DNA of 64,000 bases from Coturnix japonica (taxonomy: Eukaryota; Chordata; Aves; Galliformes; Phasianidae). This document shows, in pieces, positions 12,801 through 27,800 of the stretch (its first letter is position 1; every line of letters starts with the position of its first letter). Location of the stretch: the NCBI RefSeq assembly GCF_001577835.2, contig NC_029516.1:19917207-19981206 (forward strand), read 5' to 3'. The position numbers and the translations under genes were made by a program. The notes beneath the pieces were generated by a model. That model was given only the letters and a program-made list of their open reading frames with translations. It was not told where the DNA came from and made no database searches.

Positions 12801-15800
12801 GCTGTTGATTCCATTCACTGGCTTTGTGTATTTTAATGACAGTCTAAGAGTAAGAAAAAGATTTTTAATGTTAGAGTAGTCAGCTTTAATTAAATCACTG
12901 TGACATTTCAATCAGAAGGAATATTCTAAATCAATAGGCAATTACAAAAGTCATGTAGAAAAGGTTCACAGTACAAAAAGCACACAGAAAAATATGACAA
13001 AATATTTCTATAGCCTTTTTTCTTTTTAACCCAGAGCAGGTGCTTCAAAACAAATGAAAGCAGAGATCATGTTTCATTAATGTATTTCCAACTGAAGTAC
13101 CACCTACCAAATGGCAATACGACACTTCAAGGGAATTTTACAATGAAACAATCATCTCGTTAATGCTAGTGGAGATCTCTGTGATGGCAAGATCAGGCAC
13201 AGAGAAACCCATTTGGACCAAACATAAACAAGAAAGCAACTAAATAATGCAGAAGGAAAAAACAGTAAATATAGATGTAGCATCAGAAAAACTGCTGTGT
13301 CTTGATTCAATCTTCTTCTTTCAAGAATATTGAATTTAGTATTTTTTATTTGGTATGCTTCAGTAGAAGAAAATTAAGTTTCTATTCTTTCCATTTAGCT
13401 GCTAGCTTCCAGAACAAAATGCATGTGAAATTTAAAGTCTCTTGTTCTACTCACGTTGCGTTGGTGTCTGAGCACGTAGAGGAAGAAATATCCACACTCC
13501 GCGTAGTAAACGTCGCATTTGTCAATTCTATTAAAACTGAATCATTGGCAACAAGGCTGAAATTACTAGCATAGAAAAGGATGCATGTATTATTTCCTGT
13601 GGTCACACTCAGAGGTGGATATGATAAACCGTCTTCTTCTTCAGTAGCCATTAGCTGTCGTCTTAAATTCCACATCACATCAGTTTTCCTAGAAACCTGG
13701 AATAACAGCACATTAACACTTCGTAACCTTTGAGAGAGATGTCAGCTGAACACAGATCTTAACCACTCTGTTCCATGAACCTCCATCCTTAAATCTGCAG
13801 CTAAACTTAATATTTATAATTATCTGCCTTTTTAATGGGCAGAATGGTGGCTAACTGGGTGATATTAACTTTGATTCCCATGTCAGGTGAGTAAAACGAG
13901 TACCACTTATCTGACACATGTGAATATAAAACTACGCTAGTGGCGCCTTAAGATGGCAGCATCCATTTCTGTTAACATGTAAATGTATATAGTTAGATTG
14001 CAGAATAATGTAGTGAAATAATTTAATCTCTTCTCTGATAATATCACAAGAAAATTTCAACTTAACAGTTCAGTGACCATGCTCCTTGATAACAGTAACA
14101 GTTTTCACACTCTTCATTCTAATAAGCAGGAAAAAAGGCTACTAAGCTGCATCAGTTCTGTACTTAGGCTCTTCTGATGGCTTCTGGAAGATCTGTGCTC
14201 AGTTGGATGAGAAGAAAAAGTTTTATAGGAGACTTCACTGCAGATACATTTGCTTTAAGGAAGCTTCCAGGAATTCCTTTAATTGGTGCCTTCTTGCAAA
14301 TGTGCCCTGGGCATCTTTTCTAAATACAGCCTCACTGATACCAGTAGTAAAAGCTATCTGGCTGTACTGGATAAAAACTTTATCCTTTTGTTCATGTCTT
14401 CACTTCTTACTCATACCTGTACTATGCCATTTATTTCTAACACGTGCATCAGCTTTACAACTTGATATCCTACAAGTGGCCTCTGCCCTTGGATATCTTT
14501 AGAATGTAAGAAATGAGAAGTGTCACAGGAGTTACCAGAAGTGTAATTATGTTGATCTACTGCCTGAAACCATATCTAACAAGTTTAAAGATAGGTAAGG
14601 ACTTTTTTTTTTTTTTCCCAGTATGGAAGAGATGTTATAATATGACTTTATAACCTGATTGTGGAGAGGAGCGCCCAAAGGATTTTGTCACATTACCTGT
14701 TGCCCTCTAAACACTGTGGGACATCTGTTATTTACAGTGTGCCTTTGCAGATAACTATCTCATTCTAGGAACAATACAGAATGGGTAGAGTAAAAAACCT
14801 TTAGCTAAACACTCAAATGAAGATTGCAATCTTCCTCTCCCATACATGCATACTTTATGAATTTCTTTTTAATGCAGAGTAGTGCCTTTTCAAATACATC
14901 AGAACATGCATTATTTTAAATGAATACCATTTCCTTTAAAAGAAGAGTGCACAACAAAAGAAAATATTCAACTTTTGATATAAAACTTTTAATCTTCCCT
15001 TAGGCTCTCCTGAAATGTAATCATTTTATTTCAAACTGAGAGGAAGAGCTGAAGTCTAAATTATATCCTGTCTAACAATTGACTTCACTATGTGGGCCCC
15101 GCATATCATCTAAAGAGGGCTTTAAAAACCACCTGCTAATAGCTGAAAACAATGCTGCATTGGAGACTGAGATTGGGCTGAGTTTGGGGATTAGTTTAAA
15201 GTATCTTAAAATAAAAAGAAAGCCATTAGGATATCATCATGAGACTGCAGCTTTACTTCTATTGCTCTGCTGCCAGTACTTTGTCATGAAGCTTTCACAT
15301 AAAGATTCCCTTTGGTCTCAGAAAAAGCATATAAACTAGAAGAGCATTTACCTGTAAACTAGGGGTGTCAGGGACTAAGAAATCCATTCGTTTTCCCTGA
15401 CTACACCTGTTTTAACCAATTTACCCACGCTGAAGAAGTGAGGCAATACAGCTTGCCAGGCACATTTCTAAAAGTGGGCTTTGATTCAGTCATACCTGTG
15501 ACTGAAAATAGAGAAAGTCTTGGATTGAGCAGGCCAGAAAGTCCTTATGTGCACTGCTATTGGCAGGTAAAACACCACCACCAAACGGGAACCTGGAAGT
15601 GTCACCTCTCTGTAGGAATGTCCTCGAAGTATATTCACCCCGTCAGCCTACAGGTGTATCAGGTACCTGTGGCTGAGGTAATTTAGCACATTGAAAATCA
15701 GAAAGTAACTATTCAAGAAAAGCTCAGTCCTGAAGCTGGATGGAAAGGGTCTGAGATACATGGCCCAGGAGCTGCTAGAAGGCTGAGGACAGCGATGGCT

Positions 15801-18800
15801 CCTTGCAGCATCCTGCAGCTTGAGCCAGGCAGCTGTCCCCAGATGTTCTCATCTCCCTGTTTTAAAATAAGCTTTCTTTTGTGGCTGCATAAACATGAAA
15901 TTACTGAATTGAAACTTCTCCCCATAACATAAATCCCGTGCTGAGCTATGAATGACCAGATACTTCCTTGAGACATTGATTATATTTACATCAAACTTTT
16001 GTCAACCAATCAGATGTTTTAGGAACAATAACAGTGGCAGTGTTCTCAACCATTGCACTCTATTTTGTTTGGTATCCCCTTCAGCATTACCTAATCTGAA
16101 CTGTACGTACTGCAAGTCACTGTCTTGTTTGTCTGGATTTATCAGTGGCATTTCTTTCTTCAGATTGGCAGTGAACAATCACAAGACAAGATCAAACAAG
16201 ATACAGGGGAAAGAAAAAGTGTAACTGACATTGTCTTAGATCTCAATTGCATGCTATGGTTTCTAACTCAACCTACAGTGGAAGCTTGGACAAGATTCTT
16301 GCCTTTGATCTGGCTTGCAATCATCTCTTGCAAAGGAGCAAGCTAGCCAATCTGGCTACAGTTTGATGCACAAACACACTGATCTCTTTTCAAAGCAGAA
16401 AGATCCAAAATTATTCACTTGTTCTGTTGTCATTGCTGGCTTATTGCTGGCTGTTCCAAAACAGAACAAGAGAAAAGATTTGGGGCCATTTTATATATCT
16501 GAAAATACAAATATGTAGAAACTGAATGGTTGCAAAAACATGTTAAAAAAACAAAAACAAAAACAAAAAAACAAACACATAAAATACTGGGAAATAAAAT
16601 TTAATTGGCTGAAATTATGAATGGTAATGAACCATAAAACAGGCTACATTTTGCACTAGTTTGAAAGCCAGATTTTTGGATAACAGTTCAACAGATGGTT
16701 ATGCCTTTTTTTTCAGTCTTGTACTTCTTTGCTTGTTACTGGCTATGTTTAAGTGTGAACATCAGTAAGAATACAAATAGCATCCTGACGGTGTCCACTG
16801 CTCCTTTTCATCTCTAACATTATAGGTCCATAACCTCATCTCTGAGGAGCTGATGCTCTTGTTGTAACAGCTACAGGAAATGAAAGGTCATTCTATAGTT
16901 TCAGGGAAGAGAAGGAATGGGGAATAAGGTTACACTTCACTTTTTGGGTTGTGCCCCAGTCCTTGCCCCCCATACTGGTACTGTGATCTGTGATGTGTTC
17001 TATGTATATATCATGCTTAGATGGCAAATGATTGTTTTTCTCAAAGTGGTTGTAATACAATTAAACCAACTGTTGGAATCACAAAACTACATAAAATCTC
17101 AGCTTCCATTAAAAGCAAAACACAATAAAATACAGAAATGCAGTATAAGAACCAGATACTGATGTAATATTTTACTATTAGGTTATCCTGATAAACAAAG
17201 AAAATATTAAGGGGCTGTATTTTGAAATGCATTGTGAGAGAGGACATAAAAAAATCCTTTTGGGTCACTTAGAAATGTAAGCCCGAATCATGAGCTCGGT
17301 GTGACATCAGAAGAGGGAAGGCACTGCAACCATGTGATCAGAGCACTCCAAAGACAAATACTTGGTATCTGGAGTAGAATTTGCCTCAACAGCTTGAATT
17401 ACATCTACATGTAATGTACCATCAGCAGAGCTCTTGACAGGACCCCAAGCTGAATGCAGAAATGCAATTTTTTAATATGAGGGACCATTACAATGTTTTC
17501 TCAAAAGGCATCTTTTTAAAAACAATGCTAGAAAGCTGCTGTATGCTGAATGCTGTGCTGCTGGCCCCAGAACAACAGCACATAATGCTGCTTGCATATC
17601 AGAGGTCACTCAGTGTTCATGTCTCAGCCAAGAATAAGCACATTTCCCCTCCTATTCCTGAAACCTCCACTTTCCTTTTGTTCATGTGAAAAAGGTCAGT
17701 TTCTTATGTTATTTTAAACTGATGTAACATCACAGCCTCAACACAGACAGCAACACCACCACTAGTCCAGTCCCAGCCCTGCCAATACATCAGTTTGGCT
17801 AAAAGATGCTGCAACAAAAATCTGAGCTGTGGGCTCATGGTAATGTAAGTCTGAGTATTCAAGATCACCACAATATGTTATTTCCAGAGTCGGGTTTAGA
17901 AGAATCATATACAAGGGGAAGTAATGTCTAAGCTCAAACCTATTTTATTGATCCACTGACAGAGGCCTATAGCCTAACAGCACTTTGACCTGTAAAAAAG
18001 TAGAATGTCAAGTAGTTACCAGTTATCTCTGGTTCTGAGTTTGTGCTTTTCAAGGTTTTTATGATTTCCATTTTATTGCTGCTGTTGCTTTCCCCCCTCC
18101 TCACCTCCCTCCCAAACTATTTTAAAATATCACCTCACTTTTGGTGTTGCCTTTGGCGAACTTTGTGTTCCACTGAAATCTCAAGCTATCTCTCCTTTTT
18201 TTTTTTTTTTTTCCTGAGCAGACTGGATGTACTTGGATTCATTCTCTGATACACCAGTGTGTTGTGCTGCCATCCAGAGGAAATTTGACAGACTGAAGAA
18301 ATAGTCTGACTAAAGCCTCAGCAAGTTCACTGCAGTAAAGTGCAAATTCTGCACCAGACAAAGAATAACTGAAGGCACCAGGTCACACAGGTAATTGCAC
18401 AGCTGGAAAGCAGAAAAGAAGCTGGGAGTCAAGGTGGACACCATGCTGAACATGCACCAGCAATGGACCCTTGCCTCAAAGAAGGCCAATGGTATCCTTG
18501 GCTGTGTTAGGCAAAGTACCCCTAAAAGGTCTAGAGAGGGGATCTTTCACTTCTAGTGAGCACTGCTAAGGCTCCATGCCTGGAGTGTTGTATCCAGTTC
18601 TGCCCTCTCCCCAGTAGAAGTGAGATAAGGAGTTACTGGAAAGAGATGCTGAAGGGACTGGAACAACCCTCCTGTGAAGAAAGACTGAGAGCACTGGGTC
18701 TGTTCAGTCTAGAGAAGTCCTGTGGTAATCTCATCAATGTGCATACATACCTGAAGGCAGTGTGCAAAGAGGACATTCTCCCCTCTGTGTTGTGCAGTGC

Positions 18801-21800
18801 CAGGATGAGAGGCAATGGTACAAACACTGAAGGTTCTAACTGCATTTCTGTACCATGTGGGTGATGGAGCACTGGCACAGGTTGCCCAAAGGCTGTGCAG
18901 TCTCCTCATTGGAGGTTTTCAAAAGCCACCTGGTCAGTCTGCTCTATGTGTCCCTGATGGAGCAGTGGTTGGAGCAGATGGACCCAGATGTCCCTACCAG
19001 CCACAACCATTCTGTGGTTTTGTGTTATTCTGTTCTAAGTCATCTAAAGATGTAGACATAATATCTACTAGATTAGGAGGCATGATGAGGAAGTGTTCAA
19101 GTGTTCATCACAGTGTTCAAAGCTTGGGTTCCTGTACTTCAAAAGTTAGAAGCCCCATATTGTTAAGATGTTATTTCCTATCTACTAAACAAATTGCACA
19201 TTTTTTCTACTGCTTTTTGCTATTCCTACTGTTTGAATTGGACAAGAAGGCCAATTACCATCCTGGAGTGCACTAAAAAGAAGTGTGTCCAGCAGGTCAA
19301 GGGAAGTAACCCTCCCCCTCTACTCTGTCTTGATGAGGCTACATCTGGAGTACTGCATCCAGTTCTGGGCTCCTCAGTTCAAGAAAGACAGGGAAGTTCT
19401 AGAGAGAGCCTAGCAGAGGGCAACAAAGATGATAAGGGATCTGAAGCATCTCCTGTATAAGGAGAGGCTGAGACCTGGGGCTATACTGGAGAAGCAAATA
19501 CTGAGAGTGAATCTGGTAAATGTTTATAAATATCTTAAGTGCGAGAGGCAATTGGATGAGGCCAAAACAAGGAGCAGTGGCTAAAAACCAGAACACAGAA
19601 AGCTCCCAACAAATACGAGAAAGAACTTGACAGTGAGGGTAACAAAGCACTGGAACAGGCTGCCCAGAGAGGCTGTGAGGTCTGCATTTATGGAGATATT
19701 CTGGACACTTTCCTGTGCAACCTACTGCAGGGAACTTATTTTAGCAGGGATGTAGGACTCAGTCATCTCTGGACATCCCTTCCAACCCCTGAAATTCTGT
19801 GATTCTGTGTGAATTAACTTGCCAATACAATGTGTGAACCCTAAGATCCTAAGATCTGTCCATCATCTACACAGACATTTAATCAGAAATAGTACTAAAC
19901 AAACAAAAAGAACCTCATTCACAGTAGCAAAAAAATCTGAGTAACTTCAAATCAAAATGCAAACTTTGATGGAGTAACAACAGTCTTTCTTACTCAGTTG
20001 CAAATTACCTCACTTACCTGCAACTACCTTTGACATTCATTCCTTATTACTAAAACTGACTGAGATAACATTTCTGTGCTGCTGCAACTGAACCCAGAGG
20101 ATGTTTAAACTGCATTTTCCACCAGGAATGTTTGTAGGGTGACATGTTTGTACTCAGAATCTTGTGAACATTTCTAGTAGAGACGCTTAGCTTATCAGGA
20201 ATTACCAGAAGCTCATTTGAATGAAGCTTTCTTGCTCCTTTAACTATCTCTTTTGAAAGCAGTAGGTTATCACAACTTCAAGGTGGTTTTTCACATTTGA
20301 AGTTTCTATTCATACTTAGATCACCTGATATTTTACAACTTGCATATTAATACAGTAAAACTTACATATCTTAAAACTGCACAGATCCCAAGTAATTGCA
20401 CGTGCTGGTGTTATCAGAAACAAAACTAAGTTTCCAAATTGTTCTTTTCTTCCACATAACACCTCTTCAATAGCAACAGCGTAAGGTAAAGCTAACATAG
20501 AGTTTTCAACAGAACGGAACAGGCAAAAATGTATACCATGCAGATTTGAGAAAATTTAGAGAATTGGTTTAGAAAAACTTATTTCCATGCATACATATGT
20601 AAGCCATAGTAAGCACTTGGGATTGAGAGAAGTCCTGACATTATTTTTTTACTTAGACACATTTCCTGTCAACAGTTTTTTTCCTAAATAAAAGCATCAA
20701 ACTGACCAGAATCACTAGTGCACACAGAACATGCTGCAAGGCAGGTGACATGCTTCTCTTACAACATAGAAAAGTTGTTCTTTGTAAGAGAAACATACTT
20801 TAAGAGACTTAATTCAAAATCTATGCATAATTGAACTATGACAATACATGAGGTAAGTATGGACTTGGTTGCCTGTAGTGTTCACATATGTATGTATGTA
20901 GAAAGAATTACACGAAGCACAAAGATCCAAGTGCACCATGCAGAAGGCTGGCTTATGGAAGAACAGGATTCAGCACATTAAAATCATACTTTGAAGCAGA
21001 CAATTCCTTACTCAGAAATCTCATTCTTATCCCAGCTGACTGCATGGATCTTCAGCCGGATCTAGACGTAGAACACAAAGCTGCAGATCTAGTGGCATTT
21101 GCAGGAGGAACAAAAGGAGCTTAAGATGGTCATACTTAACAGTGCACAGCAGGAATCATGTTTCCAAAGCCAGTTTAATTAACATTGCTGAAAATGGAAC
21201 GGGCTCCTCACCAAAAAAGAGGGAAATGAAACTTCTAGAAAATGGCCTGCCTCAAAGATTATACTTTCCCCTTCCCATTTCCAGTTCAGCAGTTGGCAGG
21301 AATTCATTAGACCACTAATGCTACCACACTGAAGTGAACTGCATGCCATTTCGCACCTTTGTAAAGCAGCTGTAAGCCTAATCAAGATATCTGAATATAA
21401 CTGAGTAGCATGTCCTTTTGCTCAGTGGAGTTCTTAGCTTCTTTTTCACATTTTTATTAATATTCTCACAGAGCAGGGGGAAAAAAAAAAAAAAAAAAAA
21501 AGAATGCATAGAAATGAGGTTATTGTGTCAATGGCAATCATTTATCAACAATGATTACTAACACTTTAGTGCCTTGCAGGATATATGACCAAGCTTACTG
21601 GTTCATATTATCACCTGATGCCTCCTTCCCCAAGCATGAATGCTTCTATCAGCAACCCAAACAGCTCAGGGACTGTGACCTGCCATTCTGCATCTCAACT
21701 CCCAGAATTCTTCACAAAAGTGAAGATATAAGCCTGACTCTAAGAGATAAGGCTCCCTTCTATAATTGACTGCATTGTTATGACATTTTGAGATCTCTGG

Positions 21801-24800
21801 TTAGAAGGGACAATACAGCCGCAATATAACTACTGAGCTCAGTGGCCTGTGTAAACACAGTCTGTGGTGTTATTCCTTATGCTTATGGCTAGATGTGTTT
21901 CTTCACAGGTCTGTCCTTTTGCAGCACAGGGCTCTATGAGATCTCTTGGCTTATGTTTACCAAGCACAGGGCTAGTCTGTGCAATTAAATATAGTGCAGA
22001 GGTGAATGAGCTAGTCCACCAGAGCCACAGTCAGCCATGGTTCTGGCCAACCATGCACTTACCAGAACCCAGAGCATGGAAAGGTGCTGAGATGCAGCAC
22101 TTGAGATTACCATTCTACTTAAAGGGCCTTAAAATGAGGCACAGAACATTTTGTGTGTATAGGTTAACAACCATATCCACAAAGGCCAGAGTAGTCTCAA
22201 TTCTTCTGAAGGAAACTGCAGTTCTGAAGGAAACTGTTATTTTATAGCTCCAACTTTTAATTGATTTTTACACTACACTTTTTCAGTTAACTTGTGGAAT
22301 AAAAGGAACGACTCCACAAAAAAAACTCTTGATTTTAGAAAGTAAAACACTGTATAAAACAGTATGACTCTGTTCTGTGTAGAACAGAGTATGTAGCACT
22401 GAAAAGAGCGGCCATGCTTAGATTCACCACTTATATTTCACTTATGACAACTACCCCAAATATAATGATTCCAGTAAAAACAATGTCCTGGTCATCTACC
22501 AAATTGTTAAAACTCATCTGAATCCTTCTAAGTAACCAAATTTTTTAATCGAGAATACAAAATAGGGTGAAAAAGTACAGACAACTTCTATATAACATAG
22601 ATTTAATTCTGCAAAGAATCTACCAGATTTATTATTAAAGCAATATTCTGATGCCAATATCCCCGGCTTTAACATTAAATGTTGGGCCTGATTTCAGGCA
22701 ATTCTGCCATAAAAATAAAAGATGCTGCAGATTTTACATCAGTCTTAGACTGCTAAGGGGAATACCCACTCCATCTAACTGTTTTCCCCACTTTCTTATA
22801 TCTGTATATAGAATCCAAGTTGCCATGGGAGATGTAAAAAAAGGATGAGGAGTCTCTGCTGCAGGAAGAAGAAAGAGATATGCAATGAATGTTGGACTGA
22901 GCGTAGACAGTGGTCTGGTAGGCTATGTCACTGAAAAATGCAGACGGGGTATAATGCTTCACTCCTAGGCCTGGGAGAGTTGCCAGCACTGTTTTTTTCC
23001 CCAGTGTAGAGTAGACACAGGAGATTTAGAAACATGAACATCCATAAATACCTCTCTTCCTCCACTTAAAACTTTGATCCCATAGCACTTTGGATGACTA
23101 AGCTGCAAAACTGGGAAGCCTGTCATCCTGACTAAAGAGAAAGATGTGGACAGAATGACAGTAATATATGCTACACTTATTTTTTTACTGAAACTTCGAT
23201 TAAATTATTTTTTGCTTTAAAATTTATATATTGTTCTTACTACTCCTTGAGTTTGTCTGTAATGAATAGAAGTCTAAACACTGGTTATGTTTCTCACATG
23301 GTCCCTACAAAATACTGTGTTCAATGTGACAATGATATTGCAGCAGCTCCATCTGTTTGTCACAACCCTTTTGGAGAAAGTCAAAACTTGCACTGAAGGA
23401 ACTTGTGAGGGGAGTCTGGCACTGTCTGTCTAGTTTTGATGAATCAAAAGGCAAAGGCCAATAATTCAAGCAAACTGCACTTTTTTTTTTTTTAACATGG
23501 AAGTTGAAACAAGCATTTTTTTATTTTTTTAACAGAAAATCAATAAAAAAGTGCTTACTTTCTACTCTGTTTTCTTACACTCACTAATCCACTTAATTTT
23601 CCTGACAGTTGCGTGAAGCTGGAAGGTGTATGTATAAATGGAAACCAAATCAGAAAGCCTAGAAAAAGCTTATCTTAGAACTAACAGCCATGCATGTTGG
23701 AAGATTAGCACGCTTTCTTTTTTTCTTGAGAAACAAAACATTACAGGTTTGCCTCAAAATAGCTGTATTTCCACCAAGCTTAGTTAATTCACCCAGTTAA
23801 CACAACTAAGCCTGCATTACCAATCTCACCTTTATAATTTCCTTCATCTCCTGCCAGTTTCCAGCCCATGCAAGCACTGCCAGCAGTTGGTTGTAACTGC
23901 CACCTCTGGGGCTGTTAGTTACTGACCCTTGCCATACCTTAATAAACTCTGGAAAACTGAACTTTGTAAGGTGAGGTGTATCAGAAAACAAAAGACCAAT
24001 GCCCTTCCAGCACCACAGAGGGGTTGCTCTAGTGACCCCATGCCTAGTGCTGTTCTTACCCCACAGCCAGGCAATTCAGAGCCTGTCTGGGGATTTGGTT
24101 CAATCACCAATTGATGGTGGATGGCAGTTCACACCCTGAGAAGAACTGTGGAGCAGTCAAAAGGCAGATAATTAGGTTCATAAAGAAAGCATGTGCTGGG
24201 AAGAAGGAAAGAGTTTTCAACTGTGAAGAGGCAAAGTAGGATCTAATATTCACCTTGCAATAGCTCTGCTCAGTGTAAGGCAATAAATCCTTCCTATTCT
24301 GTTCCAGGATTTTGTCAGTGTTTCATTTGAAAGCCCCAGAGGCAGAGCTATCTTGCTGTTGGAATACCAGGGGTTTAACTTACATGCTGTACCGCACTAA
24401 AACACAGGACACTGCTGCTTATGAATCATTAAATTTCTATCTGTGAAATGACTCAATCATTTGACTTAAAACAGAAATCCCATCAGAGAAGAACAGCTGC
24501 AATGTGGCTACAAGTGTAAACACTGAGGTTTTAGAAAAATGACAAGGACGGAACAAAACACGCCATGTAATATTAAATCTGATGTCAGGTACCACTTTAC
24601 AATAAGGCTTCCATTAACAAATTAAAAAAGATGCCTATGGCATTTTGGCAGGAAAAGTATGGGTTCCTTGTCTCTTTTTTGTTTGTTTTCCAAGTTTGAC
24701 AACTTTCTAAGCCAAAATGGTAGCAAGAAAAATATCGTTTATTATCTGACTGAAATTCTATTGAATCCAAAGCTGTCAACTACAAGGCACAGCTAGTATG

Positions 24801-27800
24801 GTCCTCAGAAAGGAAAAACTTCTACTACACAAGCATTTCTGTAACAGGCAGTACTTTATTACCGACCTGGTCTAATTCTTACCTTTGTCTGCTAAAGCTC
24901 TAATGTGCAATTTTTGTGAATAAAGGCTTGCATGCAATTCCAGGCTAATAGATTTTTATGGAAAAGCCTGTAATATTTAATAAAAGTAACTTTTAGAGAG
25001 AGCATTTCAGTAGAGCTATCCATCAAAAGGAAGGACATATTTCTCTGCTAATGTCATAAAAACATTTCATTATTAATTATCATGTCCTGCTCTAATTTTA
25101 GAGGTGTGCATGCTGAACTTAAGAAGTAATGGCTGCACATGTACAATGGTTATGCTTGAGTAATGATGACCTCTCCTTCTACCTGCTTCTAATGGCAGAA
25201 AGTCATTAGCTGATGGCTTTGGATCAAATCTAATACTTCAGACAGGGTAAGAGAGAAAACACAACTGTTACGTGCACAAAAATGGCAGATCTAGAACTGC
25301 TCCACAAAATGTCTCCATACCAAAAAAACACTGAATTTTTAAAGTTGTAATATTCTGTTGCACTACATAAACTGAACATATTATCTTCTAAAATGAAGGG
25401 AAAGACGAAATACAATATGCCAGAGGAAATGAAAACGAAACAGTTCAAATTTCTTCTAATTAGTTATAACCATGTTACAGATTGGATGCACTAAAACTCA
25501 GGGGTTTGTTAAACTGCTTCTAACCATTACATCACGGACAGTTCCCAGAGATATCAGGGATACCTGCATTTCACTGATTGCTGGCAAATTTTTGTCATGT
25601 GCTGGTAAAGGTTGCCTTCATCCATCTAACAGCTCTCTTTAGCACAGACAAGAGGCCACACTAGAAATCAAATGATGCAGGGTATAAAAGCTTTTGCTTT
25701 AGTTTTCTACAGAGGAAAGGAATATGGGAAGTGCTGCAGGTTGGTGTTTCAACCACATGCATGAGTGTTCTTGTCCCACAGCATAGAACTCTTTGCTCTT
25801 CAGACCCAGGAGAGGTCTGGGTGGAGACACCAACACTACAATTCTCTGGGTGGATGGGACTGGTTTCCCACTTCTAATCTCCCACTTCCTCAAAATGGGA
25901 ATGTATGTTTACTTCTGAAGATCACGCCTGTGAATTTCAATGTCCAGAGAAAGTGGGAATGTAAATTTCTTTTTGATCAGAATACAGAATCACAGAATGA
26001 CCCAGGTTGGAAGGGACCTTAAGGATCATGAAGTTCCAACCCCCCTGCCTGGCAGGGCCACCAAACTTCCACGTTTACTAGATCAGGTTGCCCAGGGCCC
26101 CATCCAACCTGGCCTTGAACACCTCCAGGGACGGGGCATCCACAACCTCCCCAGGCAGCCTGTTCCAGGACCTGACCACTCTCCTAGTAAAGAACATCCC
26201 CCTAACAAACTTCCTTTTGATCAGTAAGAGCAATGAACAGGGAAGGAATTCCAGAGCCGCAGAAGCAACTTACAAATCTTTACCAAGGCAGGGATAAATC
26301 TTGAAAATCCAACCTGTTCTACTACAGTGAAGTAGGGAAAACTGCACAGAGTTCAGGGTGAAACCTACCTGATTTCCAGCTGACATGATTGTTTCCTATT
26401 ATAGATTTTCCAATTGCCAACAGAACAATGATTTATATGCAGCTGCTGTGTTTTGATGTGGCAATTCTACACCAGCCCCACAGGCAAGCATAAGAAGGAA
26501 AGTCTGTACACTTCCTTTTGCGGAGCTTTTTTTAGTCTGTTGGCTGCCTCTTCTGGCTAGTTAAATACGTTACGTATTACCTTTTACATTCCTATTACAG
26601 AGAAATGCTATGTCAGTATCCCAACCTGCCATCACCAGGTAAAGACACAAAACCAGACACAGTCTGTGAGATCAAAGTTCGACCAACCTCCCTTCCAGTG
26701 CTACTGATCATAACTGGACGATGAAGAATAAGAAAAAGGTGCATAAAAACAATTGTCTGAGGATACCCTCCTTGATTCCCTACATCTTGGAATACTGACT
26801 TTCAGAGTTGAAAGCTCTTTTTATCTATTGTAGTTTCTGTGGAAATAAATAGGAGGCATTACTTTCAGAGCGACCTACATCCTTTTGTCATCCAAAGATA
26901 TGTAATGTGATAATCAGTTTATTTTGTTTCTTCTAAGAAATGTGATGCTCCTGAATTCCTGATTGCAGCCTGTAAGTTCTGATCATCATCAGTAGAAGCC
27001 AGAGATAGTTAATAATTATTTCCTGTTTAACTTCTCCATGTTACTGGTGTTTTTATTTATCATTTCCCCTTGAGCTGCTACTTTTTCTAGATGAAATATT
27101 TATGTCTTGTACTGATTTCTAATGTATCCCTTTGGAGATGGGGTAGCCAGAACTGCACACATTATGTCACTCACAGACTTGCACTCACCAAGGACTTATA
27201 TAGTGAAATAAATGATGCTTGCTGATTTACTCTCTTCCTTTCCAAATAATTCCTAACTTTCTGCTTGCTATTCTTCTCACTGCTAAGCATTGTGATGTTC
27301 CAATAGATGTGCCCAAAGTCACACCATAATCTCCTCTAAGTAACAGCAGCCTCTGACCACAGTGCAACATGCACATTTAAGGTTTTCCTCATGTGTGTTA
27401 CTATCCAGTACACTGGATTCCATCAGTCATTTTATCATCCAGTAACACAGTGCTGCGAGTTGTTTCTCTGACTCGTCACTACATCGGCAAACTGCAGTGC
27501 CTTCAGATTCTCCCCCCACTTCCATACTGATAGACACCACAGGAAATCCTAGAATATTTATCCTTCTCTCCTTGAATTCAAACTTTAAAAAGCAGTTCTT
27601 TGCCAATCTGTCATTCCAAAAACATATCTATCTTGGTATTTTCCACAATATTTTAATATGCTGCCAAAATGCTGTATCAATATGGTTGCTTGCTATTATG
27701 TATTCCATATATCTTATTTTATTTTAGTCTTAGTCTTAATTTTTATCTGAATAATCATTTTGATCACCTCCAGCTGTAGATTAATGTATTTTTACGAGTT

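Noticed and set aside
18815-19276. Plus-strand open frame of 153 codons
   Set aside because: It runs across the 3' UTR of one CR1 copy and into the next, so it is repeat-derived.
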